A stretch of 64,000 bases of DNA from assembly GCF_014805625.2 (NCBI RefSeq), contig NW_023998415.1, positions 44,585,619-44,649,618 of the forward strand. The letters run 5' to 3'. This DNA comes from Glossina fuscipes. Taxonomy: Eukaryota; Arthropoda; Insecta; Diptera; Glossinidae. Each line of letters starts with the position of its first letter. Within the stretch, counting starts at the first letter, position 1. A program made the translations under genes and the position numbers. This document shows, in pieces, positions 34,961-49,879 of this stretch. Below the pieces are notes generated by a model. The model was not told the DNA's origin, did no database searches, and worked only from the letters and a program-made list of their open reading frames with translations.

Positions 34961-37900
34961 ATAAGAAAAGAGAAAAGAAAAGTAAGAAACATGTGCATAA
35001 CGTTTATAAATACGTATTTAGTGAAAATTTATTTATTTACAAAAGGACAAAAGTGAATACATTTACTATCTATGCATATGTTTAATTTCATATATTGGAA
35101 GTAAAAAAAATAATACAAAAATAAATAAATAAATAAATAAATAAGGAAAAAAACATTAAAATTGAAAACGCAAATGAAAAGAAAAACAAAGAATGGGAAG
35201 AGGGTAGATAGAGGAGGAAGAGAAAATTATATTAAATTTATGTGTACGTAATGTGAACGCAATATCTAAAAGATCAGCACAACGAGACACATACAAATAC
35301 ACAAATACACAAACAAACAAACACACATACAAACACACATACAAACACATACACACACATACACACACACACGCACAAAACCATATGCATATACATACAC
35401 TCTTACATCCCCTACGTACGTAAGTAGTTTTGAAAAGAATAGAAAAAAAGAAATCAACTATTTTTATATGCGACTATTGAATATTAATGTAAACATTTGC
35501 ACTTAATAACGACACATTACACGCATGTATACATATATATATATATATGCATACACATATATATATATATATATATATATAAATATATATATATATTTGT
35601 TGTTTTAGCATAATTAGTTTCACATAACATCAATAAATATTTAAGTAATTAGTAAAGTTAGTGTTAATCTTAAGTCAAACTTTGCGGTTTTTTTTTTTTT
35701 TTTTTCTTTTCTTTTGTTTATTTTTATTTTTGATTTTTTTTTTTTTTCTTCTAAGGCAACGGGACGTTACTTTACTTTCACTTAATTTCATACATGCATG
35801 GAGAACATGCATACATAGTAGTATATAGCTATATAGCCCGCTAGTCATTCAATTAATGCATTAAAAGAATACAAAATTTTCACATAAAATTCCGTTTATT
35901 TTCCTTCTTACTCCACTTAAAGGCTATCAAACATGAGAAAAAAAAAAAGAAAAAGAACTTTATATGAAAAAATTTGGAATTAAGCCAACTAGGTTGAGCT
36001 AGGCATGTAAGCAATAAGAGAAATGAGATTTTCACATGATTATAGAGCAGTCATGTGCAGATACTCGCTCTGAAGGTCTAAGCAACTGAACATAGAGCAG
36101 AATCAGAAACTGACATATTCTTTGGATAAGCTGAGAGCAACTTAATTATACCCTAGATATTCTAAATTTTGTAAACCATCATTTACATCTGTCTATCATC
36201 TAATCAATATTTCTAAAGAGCTCGTATAGTATACGGGTAACTAACTAGATATTTCTTTCGATGAAACAAGTCGCAGAGTCGTTTATCTAACATAAAGCCT
36301 AAATTACTTTGCCAACTAAGATATAAATCATAAAAAAATTCTCATCGCCGGTAAGCAAAAAGCCATTATACAGACAGTTAAGAGCTCTAGGAAAGAAATA
36401 ATAAAAATTCCCAATTTCCTTCATCAATATCACGAATATACTGCACTTTCGCCAAATTTCTTAAATATGTCTCGACCCGTGACAATAAATATTTCATTTC
36501 GGGCAGCATAAACCGAATGCTCTTCTTTACGCATTTGTTCAACGAATAACACGTTTGACTATTGCTCTCAACGAAATTCGTTTATTTGAACCTCCAGCAT
36601 TCAAAGAGAATAATTCTCGTACAATGCGAATGTCTAGTAAGTAACATTGTTCAACCATTATGTTTGCGAAATGTTTTAACGAATCTTCATTATACAATCG
36701 CAAATTAACCATCAGTTTTATTAATGATAGCGAAAAATTTTTTAATTCTTCAAATTAAAATTTAAGCCATTAATCATGGATAAGCAAACATTTTTATTCA
36801 GTTTACCCAACAGCAATTGTGACCTAAACTATCGATCATTAATAATGGAATGGATCATCAAAGAAAAAAAAAAAAAAAAAAAAACGGAATAATTTAATAA
36901 GCTCTCTATAAACTCTCTGCAATCTAATCAACGTGTTCTTTAAGATCCGTTAATTGGTTTCATTCACACTGATGCAGTATCAAAGGCAGACTTGACGATG
37001 GTCATATGGCGAACGCATATACACACAAAAACCTACCTACGCTAATGAATCGCAGGTTTACATAACCTTTCAATCAATCATCATCACCTTTGCCTGAATG
37101 ATGCAGTTGTCTTCTTCTTTTTTTTTTTTTTTCTGCCTATACCTATACCTAGCTAGCATTGCAAAGGTCCTTAATTGCGTATGCATCATCTTACATCTGC
37201 GACTATTTTTAGACGCAAGAATTCGACACTCGACACATTCATATTTGTCAGTCGTATTCCAGTTATTGATAAACGATATCGAGAAAATCTGTTATATATA
37301 CTATCCGATGATTTGTATCCTGACAGCAAAATAAATCGTTCAACAAAATAAAAAGTATTAAAATAGATGGTCCTTATGGGTTCTTATGGTTCTGCATTAT
37401 TAGATGGATGTGCCTATTATAGTATATTATATATGCCAAAGGAAGATATCTGTGTATGTGCGTTAAGCCGCTTATATCTTTGTACATGTATTCAATAATT
37501 CACATTTTAGTTTCTTCCCGTTATTCTTAATATTAAATGCTATATATGAATGGAAAATGTTATATAACACTCTCTACCGCAAAGCCAAAGCAATAAATGC
37601 GAAAAAAACGAAAAAACATAAAACACTGATGAGAAAAAATATTGATTTTAGATTTTTAGGTTTTCCAACAACAACTACCAGAATACCTACTTACTGTTCT
37701 AGTATGTACCTTAAAAATTTTTTTACATATATTGAACGAAAACGAAGAGAAACTAAAAAAAAAAAAACAAAAAATGACAAACTTTAAGTAGAGAAATTCA
37801 TAAAATTAATTGCATCGATGATAGGTGAAATACATACACAGAAAAACACAATCACAAAACACCTATGCAAAAAAGCAATTCATTAATTGTGCTCATTACC

Positions 37901-39332
37901 TAAACACACAAAACGAGTATTTAAATGAAAACCATTCGGCGGAGCCAAAGAAACCAGAAGCAATAAAACATTTAAACATTGTAACAATTGTGTGCATGTA
38001 ACTGTAATGGTGCCAGTAAACGTATATAAATCATAAAACGCAAATACCCATATAATACACAAACACACAAACACACAAACACGCACACACAAACACAAAT
38101 GGTGAGAGAGAAAGAAAGAGAGAGAGAGAGAGAGAGAGGGAGCGAGTGAAAAAGAAAAAAGTAGCAGAGAATATGCACAATACATACACATTTATATGTA
38201 TGAGTAATGGAAATTGTGAAATAACTTTAAAAGGCCAATAAAAACTCGCATGGAAATTCAAGAAGAATAAGAAGAACAAGCAAGAAAGACAGCAAAAAAA
38301 AAAAAAAAGAACAACAATCAAGACAAAAAAAATAATAAATAAATGAATTAATAACAATAATAACAATACACCAAAAACAACATGTGAATAAACAAACCCA
38401 CACTTCATACAGTCATATATATAATGTATGTGTATATGCACGCACATAAGTAAATTCATGCATACATTTGTGAAAAAAAAAGTATTGAAAATAAAAAGTA
38501 TATAAATATATGTATATATATATATATATCCATATATATATATATATATATTAAAATTAAAATAATAAACGTAGCAATAATTAAATTGTCATTACCCAGC
38601 GTTGTAGTCAAGTAGCGAAATGTTGTTAGTGAATAATAAAATATAGTCCCAAACATACTCGCATATACACACATACACACACACACACACCCACACACAT
38701 ACACACATACATACATACAAAAAACACACGCACAAGCATATGCTCAATACGGAATCGCAACTATTTCTACAAAGAAGAGAAAAAAAAAAAAAAAAAAAAC
38801 CGTAGTGCAATCAAATAATCGATGAATGCGGAAAATTCCTCTAAGCAAACATTCTCATAAACATAATTACTTACCTTTCAATTTAATTTTATTTCAATTC
38901 TTTAACATTATCCCGAGCATGACAGACACATCAAAATGTATAAACGCCACAATAATGATTCACGTCTAATTGTAAGAAGACGCACACATATGCACGCGCA
39001 CAAAAAACCGCATTCACACAATCAATGAACCGCCGTAACATATTTCATTACACCTTCTCCGTTCGAATCATTCACAAAAGCGAAAAGCAGATACATATAT
39101 CCTAACAGCAATCATACGCTGTATGTACGTAAATGTATGATGTAATTGCACAAATGTGTTAAGGAACACATGTTCAAAATTCAAAGATAATCAATATGCA
39201 TTAAATGCATATATATATGTATGTATGTATGTAGAATATGTGTGGATACAATCCAAAACGCCAATCATAGATTTCATCATTCATGGTAACATGGACACCT
39301 ATATATACTTATAAGCATTCTAGTTGATGCAT

Positions 39333-39372
<40 letters not shown>

Positions 39373-40080
39373 GAGACGGCGAGAGCGAGAAAAAGATAGG
39401 AATAGAGATAGATAGATAAATAGATAGGTAGATACAGTGAGACAAAGATAGACAGAGTGAGAGAGATTGAGAGAGAGGTAAAAGGAAAAATATATAAAAT
39501 TAGAACCTGATAGAAATAACACAACAATGTGAGAGGAAAAAAAACTAATTTCAGTTAACGGCCAACAATAGCTCACAAACAGCATAGTTATGAGTGCAGT
39601 TGCAACGGAAAAGGAAATCTAAGTGTATTTCTATACACATAGATGTAATATATATAGTTGTGTGTTGTACACATACGTATACTTATGCATATTGTCAACG
39701 TTCAATCTTTAAACGCAACTACCTTTCAGTGATCAACGCCTATATATTTATATATATATATATATATATATCTTTAGAATATAACATAAATAATAAATCG
39801 CAAAATATATGCATCACCGAAAGATTAAATGAGAGACAGAGAGAAACACAGAGACAGGCTTTTTCCTTACGTACATATATTTCATTGAAATATCATAAAT
39901 TGAAATGTGCCGTTAAACGATTATTTATATTTTTATACAAATTGTTGAAAATTATTTATTTATTTACATTATACGCAAACAAACAAAATAGTTATATTAA
40001 CCTTAGATACCGAACCTTGAATACCCACCGCTGGCCAAGGAACTTATTGTGAAAACGGCAGCCATTTAATTTAATACCAA
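34321..40080. other. AT-rich, microsatellite-dense DNA with no gene seen
   Basis: Contains T and (TA)n runs at 34892-34956, (CA)n-rich DNA at about 35290-35375, (TA)n at about 35529-35600, T runs at 35691-35755, GA and CA runs at 38055-38160, (TA)n at 38510-38555, (CA)n at 38665-38720, (ATG)n at about 39333-39371 and GATA-like repeats at 39405-39450. Open frames here follow the simple repeats. Confidence 0.7.
39333..39371. repeat. (ATG)n microsatellite
   Basis: About 13 trinucleotide units; the poly-His and poly-Ser open frames across it are artefacts. Confidence 0.93.
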
Positions 40081-43000
40081 AACATATGTCCAAAAGTATG
40101 TTACATATTTTCGATCAACATGTAAAGACTTTGCCTTTTATCTCTTTAAATTTATATGAAGGAATTAAATTTTTTTTTTTTTTTTTTTTGCATTTTGTTT
40201 GTTTTTTTACTATCCTACTTAACAGGCTGTTCTTTATAAAATTTGTGTCCACAATTTTTCCCCACCTTTTGTAATATCGGAAAGTACATATAGTGGACCT
40301 TTTAAAAGATAGACATCCATTATCAATTTAAGATAACGTTCATCCGTCCGTGTGTCCATTGTCTGCGATTGGAAAACTGTAGATGCAAACGCGCGGTAGC
40401 TGCGATAAAAAACTTTGTACAGTTTATTCTTATGTTATTCTAGAAACTTTGAAAATCGATTTGATCAGCTCATATCACACAATAATATACACTCATGTAA
40501 TACAAAAAATGTCTTAGTCTAAACTTCAATCAGTGAATAGACGTGACTTGTTTCAGGAAAATTTAACTTAAAGTCTATAAAATAGATTGAACACAAACTT
40601 GGTTAGTGTTGTAAAGCCCTAGTGTTTGTTGTAGCGCATATACCAAAGATTCGCTCCAAGCCGAATCTAGCTTCCTCACTTTGAATTTATTTCTGGTAAA
40701 GACTTGAAGTTAACTTTTTTTTCTCTTTTCAGTATTTCCTGTCCTCAACCGATAAATAAGTTTATACTAAAGTGAAAAAATGTAACATAAAAAACCCATT
40801 GCATAATAAATACAATATTGAGAAATCAACTCGGTAGACACATTGTACTTTAAAGGGTGTCGAAAGTAACCTTTCGGATATGGCAAACAAAAATGAATAT
40901 ATCCCTGATCCTTTGGTAATGAATATAAAAATATTATCAAGTCAAGGTTGCATTATAGAGGACCGACTTAATAGTTTTTCAAATTTAACCAGACAAGAAT
41001 AAAGAAAAAAAAAAAACAAAAGTAAAAATCAAGTTTTCTGTTCTACAACGTATTCAGAACAAACGTTACATGAGCAGTTAGTGTTTGTGGGTTGAAATCT
41101 CAGTGCGGTACAGTGCGGAACTGATCGTTGCTATAATGAGTGCTTAGTCGGTAAACGGATAACACTTGGCGACATGGACATGCACAGACTGCGCTGTTTC
41201 CACTGCCTGTATCCTGTATTCTCTTTCCTCAATTCTTTCTGGCTGTCTACGCGTTACACTGGGACTGGGACTTATGAGAGAGCGATGAGTATTTACTCAT
41301 ATTAAAAAAAAATCAAAAGAACACTATAGACGTGGATATTGCTTATCGGCATATATAATTTTAAATGTGAGAGCTTAGTCGGGGAAAAAGAAACTCATAG
41401 TTTAGTATAAGCCTTCAATATTCGCTTGGATGCTGCAAATTAATGCGATTTACTCTAGCATAGAGTTTATTAGGTGCGCATAATTGAAACGATGAAATTA
41501 AGATAAACTGCTAACACTACTAATTGTATCGGTCTAGATATATTTTGTCAGTCCACCTGCCCATCTCTCTGTTAAATGCTGTGATAACCGTACTCATATC
41601 GCTTTCAGAAAAACAAACTAGAATTGCGAGCATCACGCCTTTTTGAGTTTTTTTTTTTTTTTTTTGCCCACTACGCATAAACTGCAACAGGTTGGCGATA
41701 TAAATTTCCACTTTTATTCTACAAAAGTGAAGAAAATGAGTCACGGGACTCATGAGTATGAAAAAATAATATCTTGAGCTTTTGTTAGTTTTTTTTTTGT
41801 AGGATAACAGTGATGAGTATAAGAGATTCGCTTGTAGCCGAATATAATTTTTTTACTTTTCATATACAAATTTACAGTTTTTGAAAGTAAATTTTTTTTT
41901 TTTTTTTTTTAGTTAATAGAAACGAAAGATTAAAGTAGGCTGCGACACTTCACCTACACTAGAAGCATTCGTTATCAGTTTGAACGAAAATCTATTTATC
42001 TGTCCGCCTTTAAAAAACACTACAAATTGAAAACTTTTTTCACAATCAATTTTTCCACTTTACTCTACTCTAGTTAAGATGAAAACGTAACATTACGTCA
42101 TGTTATGTGTTCCTACTTTTGAAAAAAAAAAAAAAAAAAAATGCAATAATTGAAAGTATGTTTCTTATGTAAACGTCTTGCAAATACATAACAATATTTA
42201 AGCAATCTCTGACTATATATTAAGGCAAAGCCAGCAGATATTACATATATAAATGTATCATAAATCGTAATCATCGGCTTATGTGGTGTATGGTAGGTAA
42301 GTGGTGGGTTTCAAAGGTTCGATTAAAGCTTTTTTGTTATTCATTTGTTTCTTTATATGACTTGTGCATTCAATCAATAAAAAAAAGTTTCGATTTAAGC
42401 CAAATAAAATCTCTTTCTCGTACACAATGCTTTTCGATACATCTGATCATAAATATTAGAGACTTATAGGTAAAATATGTTGCACACGTGTGCTTATGTA
42501 GAAAATGAAATGAATAATAAAAATTTTATTTTTAACATTATTATTACTGTTTTAGCTTTTTTTGTTTTGTTTTGTTTTATTTATTTATTTTTTTTTTTTT
42601 TTTCGTTTTAAATTTATTCACATAACTGCGAGCGCATATACAAGTTGTACAAGTAAATGTTACTACATGTAAAATATGTTCCGTTGTGTAAATTTTATTT
42701 ATTTGCTTTAAAGCTTACAGTGATTATGCCTACCTACCATAGAGAAGCATCAGCATATGCGCCTACGTTTAAGCATGCATATGCATCTGCAAATGCATAA
42801 CATTGCAATTATAATTATTTACTTGGAAGAGAGAGGAGGGCTTACCATAGGGATATATGTATATATATATATACATGCAAAAGCCAAGCCTCAGAAACTC
42901 CAACAATAATCACTAAATGAACATATGCGCAAACGCACACACGTATAGTATACTTTTACATATTCTTATACATACGATTGTTTTATTTTAAATTTTTTTT

Positions 43001-43856
43001 CTTTTTTATTTTGTTTATTTGCTTCTATATGGACATAATAAATGCGAAATAAATTAAATAGAAAATTAAAATATATATTATTGTAATTATTTAAATTGAA
43101 TTTCAATTAAATCGAACTAAAAATAATTTCCAGCAAATCCTTGTACATCCAAAAGCTCAATTATGTAAATTTATTACCACTAACTACGTCTTTTGTATAC
43201 AATGAATGCATTTTATTTAATTTGTAAATATTTTTCACATACATTAAAGTGAATTTAAAAATAATAGACAGAGTGGAGCGTTCTATTCTGTAAGGGCTTT
43301 ATCAATTGCCAAGATTACAAGGTATTTCGAATTTGTAAATTGCAAATCCTTGCAATTTACAAATTGAAAACGCAATAATATTCTGATAATAGTCGACTTG
43401 TTCGATCTCGTTCGATATCTTAACACCCATACTAACGCAAAAAGACTAACAGATCATCGCTTAAGAGTAAATAAAAGCAAACGAATAAGTAATCGGGTGT
43501 TTAGTGGATAAAAATAATTGCGTAACGGGTAGTTGGGTAGTTCAGATGAAGAGGTAATTAGATCCTGAAGCAATCTTAATGCAATATAAGGAATAATAAA
43601 CGATAAAAACGAAGCTATAATTAGTACACAACTGATCATGTATTGCTTGCAATTGAGGGCAAAGCATATGTAGTTTCGAAACAATCTCGCTTAGCAAATA
43701 TTTCGCATCACTTTTCATAAATTAAATTCAAATTTAAAGCCAAGATTTAAAAAAAAAAGTCGAAACGAAACATAATTACATTTCGCGTTTTGACCAAAAT
43801 TGAATAAAAAGCTATGCTTATGCTGTGATGGTCAATTTCAGACTTTAATTTCAAAT
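40081..43856. other. Intergenic DNA with dispersed-repeat termini and a perfect hairpin
   Basis: Terminus-like motifs (GATTCG...CCGAATC then a T-rich tail) occur at about 40651-40685 and 41824-41862, so old dispersed repeats probably fill part of this stretch. A perfect hairpin sits at 43330-43365. No coding was recognised. Confidence 0.55.
43330..43365. repeat. Perfect 16 bp inverted repeat with 4-base loop
   Basis: The arm AATTTGTAAATTGCAA (43330-43345), loop ATCC, and exact reverse complement (43350-43365). The arms are AT-rich and the flanks do not extend the pairing. Confidence 0.92.
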
Positions 43857-44160
43857 TACTAAACTAGTTTGCTTTACATAAACCTTACTCTTCCCCCTAT
43901 GATGAAAAGTCATCTCCTATGCGCTAGAAGACATAAGGAAGTTCATGCTTTTAACTCACTTCTCGAGTTCAATGCTTCACGAGGGCTAAACAAGTCAGGC
44001 TACTAAAATAGTTTGCCTTATATAAACCTTACTCCTCCTCCTATGATGAAAAGTCATCTCCTATGCGCTGGAAGACATAAGGAAGTTCATGCTTTTAACT
44101 CATTTCTCGAGTTCAATGCTTCACGAAGGCTAAACAAGTCAGGTTACTAAAATAGTTTTT
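43857..44160. repeat. Tandem duplication, 144 bp period, 2.1 copies
   Basis: TACTAAA(A/C)TAGTTT starts at 43857, 44001 and 44145. The two full units differ at only a few positions over 144 bp (for example ACTCTTCCCC against ACTCCTCCTC). It looks like a young satellite-type monomer or local duplication. Confidence 0.95.
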
Positions 44161-46183
44161 CTATTTACGAAATTAATGACATTTCAGTAAAGTAAAGGCT
44201 TAAATAGGCTTAGCAGGCGTTACAGGCATTCCTAGAAAGAAATTTTATTCTTAAATCCTTTCGAATCAGGCAAATTTTCTTATTTTTTCTTTCATCAGAA
44301 GACCTGTGTTGAACACCTACCTTATTATAGAGAAACGGACCATAGCACACCATAGCAAAAATACTAGGGATAAGGTATACGCACAATACACATACGTACG
44401 ATATAGATGGTCATGATACATGATGCGTATGTGGAATAAATTAGTTTACAAGTAATTAATTATATTATATTAGACTTTATTTAATATTTAACATTTGTTG
44501 AGATCATTGAAGCTTATGTGTTTTGTTTTCTAGTCCATATATTATAATTTTCTATTTGAATGAATATTTTGACCGTGATTTGATTTGATGCAAAGTGCAT
44601 TGTTTTGGTTTTCATTAATGTATGAACAAGTTTTATAGAGAGAAAAAAAAGCTTAGTAATTATTAGTAATATTACAATAGGATAGAATTGTGCGTTCATC
44701 TTAATCTATTCGTACATGCAAGGATTTTGTAATTATGTTGAACAAAGGAATATACATTGAAAGCCTTATCAATTTTATATGTATTTGTGTTTTGAGAAAT
44801 TGAGACGATTTATTTATATTGATTTTTTCTTTATCTGCTACTTCTACCTTCTTCTTGTAGATCTATCTTTATTGGCTTTCTGTCCATGTGCTTCTGCCTC
44901 GATACATCCGTCCATCTTTCTTCCCGTTTTTCGAACTAATTTTCGTTCTGTTGACCTATCTATTCAATATCATGTCCATGTGTGTGTCCATTCATTTTCA
45001 CTTTTTTTCTATCTTATGTACTATAACTTGGGTTCAATTTTCTCATCCGCAATTGATCGATAAATAAAAACGAGTTAACTTGAGGCTTGATAAAATAAAT
45101 ATATATAAAAAAAAAAGAGATTCCATAAAATATACAAATTTTTGTTCAATTCAAGATTTCAAATATATCTGTCCAAACGTGTGTCTTCTCTTATTCGAAT
45201 ATCTAAGATCATGTAACTAAAGAAAACCGGCCAAGGCATTTATGCTTGATTTTTAGCCATAAATGAACGCAATTCGCATCTCAATTAGAACGTATAACAA
45301 ATATCAAATAAATTGACATAAATCTAAATATCTTGTTCATAAATTCGACTTATTGTGCGACGTACACGCCCTTAATTAGGCAGGAAGTTTAAAAGCTTTT
45401 CTTTTCTGTTAAGTTTTTTACTATGAATTATATAAAATGAATGAAAGTCGGAAAAATATTGCATGCGAAGGCCAAAATAAATATATATTGTTGATCATAA
45501 TGGTAATCCGAAGAATTACAAGTTTGGTTACATTCCGAATTTCAAAAAAAAAAAAAAACCGTGTTTTTTATTCTCTTCATTTAAATTAAAGAAATTCTTG
45601 TGACTCTATTCAATAGTCTCTGTGCGAAATACGAATTAATATGAGCGAGTAAAACATAAAGAATTTTAAATGAGATAGACATATATATATATACATATAT
45701 GTGTACTTTTGTATGTATATACATATATATATAGAGATGTATAGTTTACGAAACGTTCCTTAGTGCTTAAAAGCGTAATCATACATGCATACATGCTAAA
45801 TTGTAAGTGGATATATTCATAATACATTATTTAATTTCTTTAATTATATTTTTATTTCATCAAACACTTTAATGACTTTTTTTGTTTTCCAATTAAGCAA
45901 TAAATAATGATGAGTCGTTGTGTGTATACAAACTGTCATATATATGTAGACAACTATGCAAGCGCCTACATACTAAAATTCACGATCATTTATTAAACAA
46001 TTTTCGTCACTATGTAAAATGTGTGTCGGTCGACAATCATTTTGTCATACAACATACAAAATCAAAGACATCCTATTTCGCTCACAAGCATAACGCTATC
46101 AACTTTGCACACAATACATACTTACAATATTACCTGTAACTATATGCTTATGTGTATGTGCATGTATGTGGATGTGCGATTAT

Positions 46184-46229
<46 letters not shown>

Positions 46230-47099
46230 CATATATATATATATATATATAGATATGTGCATAGACATGTGTGTAGTCAATAAAAATACATTTATGTTGT
46301 GTTGAAATTGTTCATATATGCCTATATAAAAATATACACACATATATTTTTAAATCATTTCATCAGTTTAAAATTAAGTTTAAATTATTAATTTACATTA
46401 AATTGTGCAAAATCGTACATTAATATAATTATATTACCTTTATTGTGTTAAATATAATGCGAACCAATAAAAGCAAACATATATGTAAGACATATGTGTA
46501 TGAAAGAGAGAAAGAAAAACAAACAAAAAAGAAAGAGATGAAAAGTGAAATAAAGTAAAATCCAACCAAATAAAAAAAATAAAAAAAAAATTAAAAAAAC
46601 AAAAAAACAAGAAGAAGAACAACAACAAACAACAACAACAACAATAGCAATAACAGGAAAATAAAAAGCAAATCATTAAATCTGAAAAGCAAATAAAAAT
46701 ATACATAAATATAATAAAAACAAATCATTAGCTGCTGTTTCGTATTCACGTAAATCAAAATGTCATGCCATGCCTGTACATATCATAGATATGAGTAATC
46801 ATGCATATATATATATATATATATAGCAGGAGGTAAGTATATGTTAATATCAATAAATATTCATAACCCTAGAGATAATAAAAAGTGAAGGCGATGAGTA
46901 AGCAGACCAAAGGCATTTCATTTTATATTTTTATGGGAGAAAAGCAGTTTTACGCCATTACCATCGTTCGGAAATAGCGAATGGCGAATAATTGCAACAC
47001 ATTATCTGAATAAGAAATATTAAGACAAAGTCTTTTAACACACATAATATTTAAAACAAAAAAAAAAAAAAAAAAAAAAAAAAAAACAATTAAACAGAA

Positions 47100-47130
<31 letters not shown>

Positions 47131-49500
47131 CATTAATTGCAATGACATATGAAAACTTTATTTAAAAATATATATATGAAATTGTTTTCATAGGAAAGTT
47201 TCTTATCATTCTTATCATTACTCGGAGTTCATTTAACAGTTACAATTTATTGAAAGCTACCGTTTTATTATGTATCAATTAAACTTTTCAAAATCATTTC
47301 AAAATTATTAAAAATTTTGACTACCAAAAGACACATTCTTTCTTCAATGGGCCCTAGTCTTGCTGCATTGTTTCATGCTTAATGCAGAATTAAAATCAAT
47401 ATTAAAAAAAGTGATGATAACTTTTAAGACGATTATCGAATAAAGATGGGAAACACAATCACTTAATAGATCGTCGCTGCATTCGTAAAACTGATTCGAA
47501 GAATCGCCTGCCCACACATGCATATCCCATGCAGGCGAGACAAAAGAATCGAATCGTTAAAAATAATATTGAATTCAATATGAGTTCTGCATCACTGATT
47601 CGTGTCAGATTTTTACGCAGCACTTACCGTTATTAAGAAAACACTAATAAGATATTATATAATATACATGGCATCGACAACGACTTTTGATCCTCGATAT
47701 CTGCCTGCTTTTGCTGTATTTTTAATACAGTCTTCAACGTAACATGCTATGTTTGACTCAGCATTTCAATCTGTGATTGTTATATAACATTTGCTATATA
47801 GTAGTAAGTATTCGTAAGGTATACATCGGTTTAAATCTATGCGCGGTTGTTACAGAATACATAAGCAAAGTCGACTAATGAATGCCCTACGCCTGATTTA
47901 ATTATCCATTCATTTTCGGAACATTACATCAACAATTGCACCTTGCTTTCATGCTTGCTTTTCAATGAAAACCTTTACATTGCTACATGGTCAAAGTATT
48001 AGCTGACATTGCCCAGATTAATCCAATTTAGTTTTCTTGTTAAAGCCGCTTTTTTCGTCATAAACAACTTACAACTTACACTTTTCCGTCATATAAAAAA
48101 ATTACTATTCATGAGAACCTTTGTACAAGTTGGGATCTAAAAAGCGCCCTTATGTGATTCGAATTTCCCAGGGTTGTTTTTTTTGTTTCAAAATATTAAA
48201 AGCTGCACTTTTTCGCAATAGTGCTTATATAGGAGGACATTCACAACATTATCCCATTCGATCTAAACTGTTCCCATCAATTGAGAATAACGAAATACTA
48301 TTACTTAGTAACTATTATCGAGATATTCTGAAATTTGCAATTTGGGTTGAGTTTACAAATCGCGAATATAGTCTAATCTAAACTATTTTGGTAAACACTT
48401 TAGTGTAACAAATTTTTGACAAAATATCTCGAAAATTGCACACTTATACGATGAGTATACAATCAAATGAAAGAAAGACAGAAAAAAGCTTAAGACGATG
48501 CAGAAAATGCTTCCAAGTCCAATGAAAGATTGGTCTGCCTTATAAGTCTTCCCGCACACTTAATGCCCCAACAAAAGTGAAGCAGAAATGCGGAAAGCGT
48601 AAAAAGAGCATAAATAACATTACAAACAACATAAACAACGTATTATATAAGTGAATTTTAGATTTCTGCAGATAAGTGATTTAACTAGTTTTTAGCTCGT
48701 CGAAATTTTATGGCTACATTTCGATATTTTAAGCGAAACTTTACGATTGCAATCATTATTCGCAAATAGCAAACAAATAAACCATCTTTATTTAATATCT
48801 CCTCTCCATAGCGTTATAAAAAACATTTGTATAAAGAAAGAATAGCTTATTGCCTTTTTAATATATATGTATTTTTATATGAAAATATTTAAAAGCACCC
48901 CCTATGAAGGCAGGTAGTATACACAAATACAAAATAAATAAATTAAAATTATTAAAGAATCGAAAGCTTAAGCATTTTTATACACCAGAAAATACTTGGG
49001 TCGAGATTTAGCAGGCTAGCAGGTTCTAAGTGCATAACGATTTCAAGGTCAAAACTGTCCGAACTTATCAATGACGAAAGTCATGGCAACCTTGCAAAAG
49101 TAAATATGGCCCCAGTACTGGGGATTCTCACAATCAAGCCTTGATAACCTAACCTTCAAACCTAACCATCTTACTTTGATAGAGAGGGCAAACGGATTAT
49201 CACGTTTACTGCCGTGCCTCTTATCTAATCATATTAATCATCATCAAAAATCGTGTATAGTGAAAAAAAAAAAAAAATCTTGCAAACTATCCCGTAATTA
49301 GCTTATGTAACAGCAAGCTCTTCGCGACAACCAAGAAAACACCTATCGTTTGCTACGGCATCACTGCAGATAATGTCTTAATTCCTTCGTATATTGCTGC
49401 CTAACTGTTTTTATAACCAAATTATAAATGCGCCAGCATGGATGAGAACAAGTCACTTATTTGTCTTGATTTTTGTTATCTCCCTTGAGGCCAACTATTC
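44161..49500. other. Intergenic AT-rich DNA, no gene seen
   Basis: Holds (TA)n at 46187-46251, an A run at about 47058-47086 followed by (TA)n at 47101-47124, A-rich DNA at 46560-46640, and decayed repeat-like sequence at about 47450-48430. The open frame at 48121-48381 shows no family resemblance. Confidence 0.6.
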
Positions 49501-49879
49501 ATGTTGACAGTGATATACCACGAATTTAATCGGAACAGTATGGATATAGCAAAGATACAAATTGCGAATTACCTCGTAATTGGCAGTCAACGTGTTTTAA
49601 TATTCGTTTTCTTTCAACCAGCCATTCAGTGTGTATGTGAGTGTGGTGATTGTAACAAAGGATTATGTGAGGGGAGTTGAAGGAAATGGGGAGTAATATT
49701 TTATTTCCGTTCAAGTTGAAAATAGAAAGATCGGGCAAAATGTGCGGAAGACCTCTTCGGTTAGTTACTTCAAAGGCTAAAAGTGTCAAAAGTTGTAGAA
49801 GTGTGAGACGCGGCAGTTTACCATACGATAACCGGGCACGGCGGACACACAAGTGAGTGGGAACACTGAGAAAGCCGAG

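Noticed and set aside
38031..38810. Several minus-strand open frames with Leu/Phe/Ser runs that look like membrane proteins
   Set aside because: They follow GA, CA and A homopolymer tracts; composition alone produces the hydrophobic look.
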